From Cyclobacteriaceae bacterium (GTDB lineage: Bacteria; Bacteroidota; Bacteroidia; Cytophagales; Cyclobacteriaceae): DNA of 6,827 nucleotides. This document shows positions 4,975 through 6,827 of this stretch, in pieces; positions within the stretch are counted from its first letter, which is position 1; each line of letters opens with the position of its first letter. Under the pieces are notes generated by a model. The model ran no database searches and was not told the origin of the DNA. It saw only the letters and a program-made list of their open reading frames with translations. The translations under genes and the position numbers were made by a program. The stretch is from positions 1-6,827 of the forward strand of contig JAIENH010000241.1 of the NCBI GenBank assembly GCA_019751475.1, read 5' to 3'.

Positions 4975-6827
4975 TTAGTAATTTATCCTCACATCGGTAA
5001 TCTTGCGCGGAAGCCACACTTGCATGGGGCCTTGGCCACGATTACTCCAGGCGAAATATGGAATGGCTTTGATGGTCTTCACCGCTGTAGAAACAGAATT
5101 GCCGTCACTCGCGACTTGCACGGTGGGCGCTTGAAATGTGATGACTTCAATGCCACCCAGTAATTCAGGTTTGAATGAAGTACTAAACGTAGCCTGATCT
5201 GGCAGTACTGTGTTCCAGGCTTTGTTGTCATTGTCTGTTCCTTCCACACAATACACTAACGGGCCGCGCTGCAAGGCCACGCGATTAACGTTTGCCTTCA
5301 CTTCGGGGCGGGACACCACCCGATTCACCTCCATCGGAAGTTGCAATTCAAGGCGATCGCCTTTTCTCCATTCACGATCAATCGCAGCATAACCTTTTTC
5401 CATTCGGTAGTTTACAGGCTTGCCATTCAGAGTTAAAATAAATGGCTTCACCTCCGACTTATCAAATGCATAAAGCCCGCCCGGCACGGCTTCACCTCTC
5501 GCCCAACCAGGTATGCGAACAAGAACACTCAATTTTACTTTTGATTTTGGTTGAAGGGTTAATATCATGGTTCCTTGCCACGGATAGGTCGTCTCCAGTG
5601 TGACGGGAACATCGGTTGAACCGAATTTCAATGAAGTTGTATTGCCAACAAAAAGATTGACCCACAGTGCATCATTGGATTTGCCATAGATGTAATCACC
5701 CAACGATGCCACGAGTCGTGCGATGTTTGCCGGACAGCACGCGGTGCCAAACCATTCTTTACGGAAGTACTGACCAGACGAAGCCAACGGATTCCCATAA
5801 AAGAAAGTATCACCGCGCAGCGACAATCCATCGCGCGCACCGTTGTAGAGACTTCGCTCCAGCACATCTACAAACTTGCTATCACCTGTAAGCAAGTTCA
5901 TGCGCTGATTCCAAAATACCATGCCCACAGATGCACATGTTTCGCAGTACGCCTGCTCATTGGGTAAATCATAATCGTGACTGAATCCTTCATTGTCTCC
6001 AGACGAACCAATGCCACCGGTGAGATAGAGATTTCGATACACAACATCTTCCCACACGTTATTCATAGCTTCTATGTAGCCGGTATCTCCCGTAAGGGCC
6101 GCTACATCAGCTGCACCGGTGTAGAGGTACATGGCCCTCACAGCATGACCGGTAATCTCCCGCTGATTGCGCACGGGCACTACGTCCTGCGCATACGCAG
6201 TGTCTTTCCATTCCGTCCATGTGTAGCCAATGGCCCGCTTGTGGCCGCGCTCTTCCAGCAACCAATGAGCGAGGTCTAAGTACTTTTTATTTTTAGTCGA
6301 CTTGTAAAGTTTTACCAATGCCAATTCAAGTTCTTGATGCCCCGTAACCCAATGCCGTTTTCCGGGTCCGAATGTGTTATCAAAATGATCTGCAAATTTT
6401 ATCGCCACATCCAAAAGTTTTCGCTTGCCGGTAGCATTGTAATACGCCACAGCTGCCTCAATGAGATGACCACCGTTGTAATCTTCATGCATGCTCATGT
6501 CCGTCCAACGCTTGGAGAAATCGCCTAATGTATAATACGTGTTTAGATAGCCGTCTTCCAATTGCGCGGCAGCTATCTTATCTATCCACTCGTCAGCCTT
6601 CTTTTCTAACGTTTCATCTGGATGATTCTTCAGTGAATAGGCGATCGCTTCCAGCGCTTTAAATACATCCGAGTCATCGTAAAACCTGCCTTCATGTTTT
6701 TCGCCTGTTTTGCGCGCCACTTTCTCAAAGTTTCTGATACGTGGAGTTTTCACCTCCGTCTGTAAAATGCAAGCCTGTAATGTAGTGGTCGCCACATTCT
6801 CCATGGCCGGTTTCCAAAATGAGTCGG
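4975..6827 (-). CDS. GH127 glycoside hydrolase, predicted beta-L-arabinofuranosidase, 5' end outside the window
   Basis: The frame stays open to the window edge. Codons upstream of the first ATG (6802-6804) read DSFWKPA, matching the N-terminal DSFW motif of this family, so that Met is internal and the true start, with any signal peptide, lies beyond 6827. About 616 residues are visible. Numbering from the internal Met, the family landmarks follow in order: RIRNFEKVA (22-30), DDSDVFKALEA (43-53), GHQELELALVKLY (155-167), GHAVRAMYL (219-227), DNEGFSHDYDLPNEQAYCETC (270-290, split by acidic and aromatic residues) and GTACCPANIARL (353-364), then a beta-rich C-terminal part ending PYFAWSNRGQGPMQVWLP. 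By comparison with Bifidobacterium HypBA1, E272 fits the acid/base, C356 the nucleophilic cysteine, and E288, C290 and C357 complete the zinc site, so activity is expected. It would release beta-L-arabinofuranose from plant glycans or glycoproteins; the exact sugar specificity is inferred from family. Confidence 0.93.
   Translation of the reverse strand, partial: DSFWKPAMENVATTTLQACILQTEVKTPRIRNFEKVARKTGEKHEGRFYDDSDVFKALEAIAYSLKNHPDETLEKKADEWIDKIAAAQLEDGYLNTYYTLGDFSKRWTDMSMHEDYNGGHLIEAAVAYYNATGKRKLLDVAIKFADHFDNTFGPGKRHWVTGHQELELALVKLYKSTKNKKYLDLAHWLLEERGHKRAIGYTWTEWKDTAYAQDVVPVRNQREITGHAVRAMYLYTGAADVAALTGDTGYIEAMNNVWEDVVYRNLYLTGGIGSSGDNEGFSHDYDLPNEQAYCETCASVGMVFWNQRMNLLTGDSKFVDVLERSLYNGARDGLSLRGDTFFYGNPLASSGQYFRKEWFGTACCPANIARLVASLGDYIYGKSNDALWVNLFVGNTTSLKFGSTDVPVTLETTYPWQGTMILTLQPKSKVKLSVLVRIPGWARGEAVPGGLYAFDKSEVKPFILTLNGKPVNYRMEKGYAAIDREWRKGDRLELQLPMEVNRVVSRPEVKANVNRVALQRGPLVYCVEGTDNDNKAWNTVLPDQATFSTSFKPELLGGIEVITFQAPTVQVASDGNSVSTAVKTIKAIPYFAWSNRGQGPMQVWLPRKITDVRINY

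Noticed and set aside
5977..6279. Plus-strand open frame of 100 codons opposite the GH127 gene
   Set aside because: Antisense to conserved GH127 motifs, with no signal of independent coding.
1..6827. Mobile element, CRISPR array, toxin-antitoxin or defence island
   Set aside because: I saw no transposase, integrase, direct-repeat array, target-site duplications or toxin/antitoxin-like small gene pair; the genes have similar base use and look like a stable chromosomal segment.

Overview
The window reads as ordinary chromosomal DNA of a Bacteroidota bacterium, probably a Cytophagales-like relative. This is inferred from gene content: an ABC1 kinase beside a divergent TetR regulator, a secreted TPR protein, a cytochrome-b5-less desaturase with a QIEHH box, and a GH127 glycosidase. 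Starts also mostly lack a clear Shine-Dalgarno sequence. No rRNA, tRNA, CRISPR array, insertion sequence or phage gene is visible. Seven protein genes are supported; the first and last run off the window edges.

Left part (1-1348, minus strand): the N-terminal 177 codons of an ABC1/UbiB-type atypical kinase start with GTG at 531. Upstream of it lies a TetR-type regulator (617-1288). A strong interrupted hairpin (573-610) separates the two. A 60-bp divergent intergenic region then leads into the plus-strand genes.

Middle (1349-3062, plus strand): an exported protein built almost entirely of about ten tetratricopeptide repeats is followed by a small exported, highly charged helical protein resembling the Spy/CpxP periplasmic group. 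A perfect 12-bp hairpin (3029-3059) sits where this plus-strand block meets the converging minus-strand block.

Right part (3063-6827, minus strand): in transcription order these are a GH127 family glycosidase (predicted beta-L-arabinofuranosidase, 5' end outside the window), a membrane fatty-acid desaturase with all three histidine boxes, and a membrane-anchored flavodoxin-fold protein whose nucleotide loop is atypical. The gaps (160 bp, then 87 bp) are wide enough for each to have its own promoter, so a single operon is not established.

I see no clear new multi-gene system. The points most worth following are the TetR/ABC1 pair with its intervening hairpin, the apparently outward-facing flavodoxin-like domain next to a desaturase that lacks a fused electron carrier, and the inverted repeats upstream of the Spy-like gene and in the tetR/TPR divergent region.
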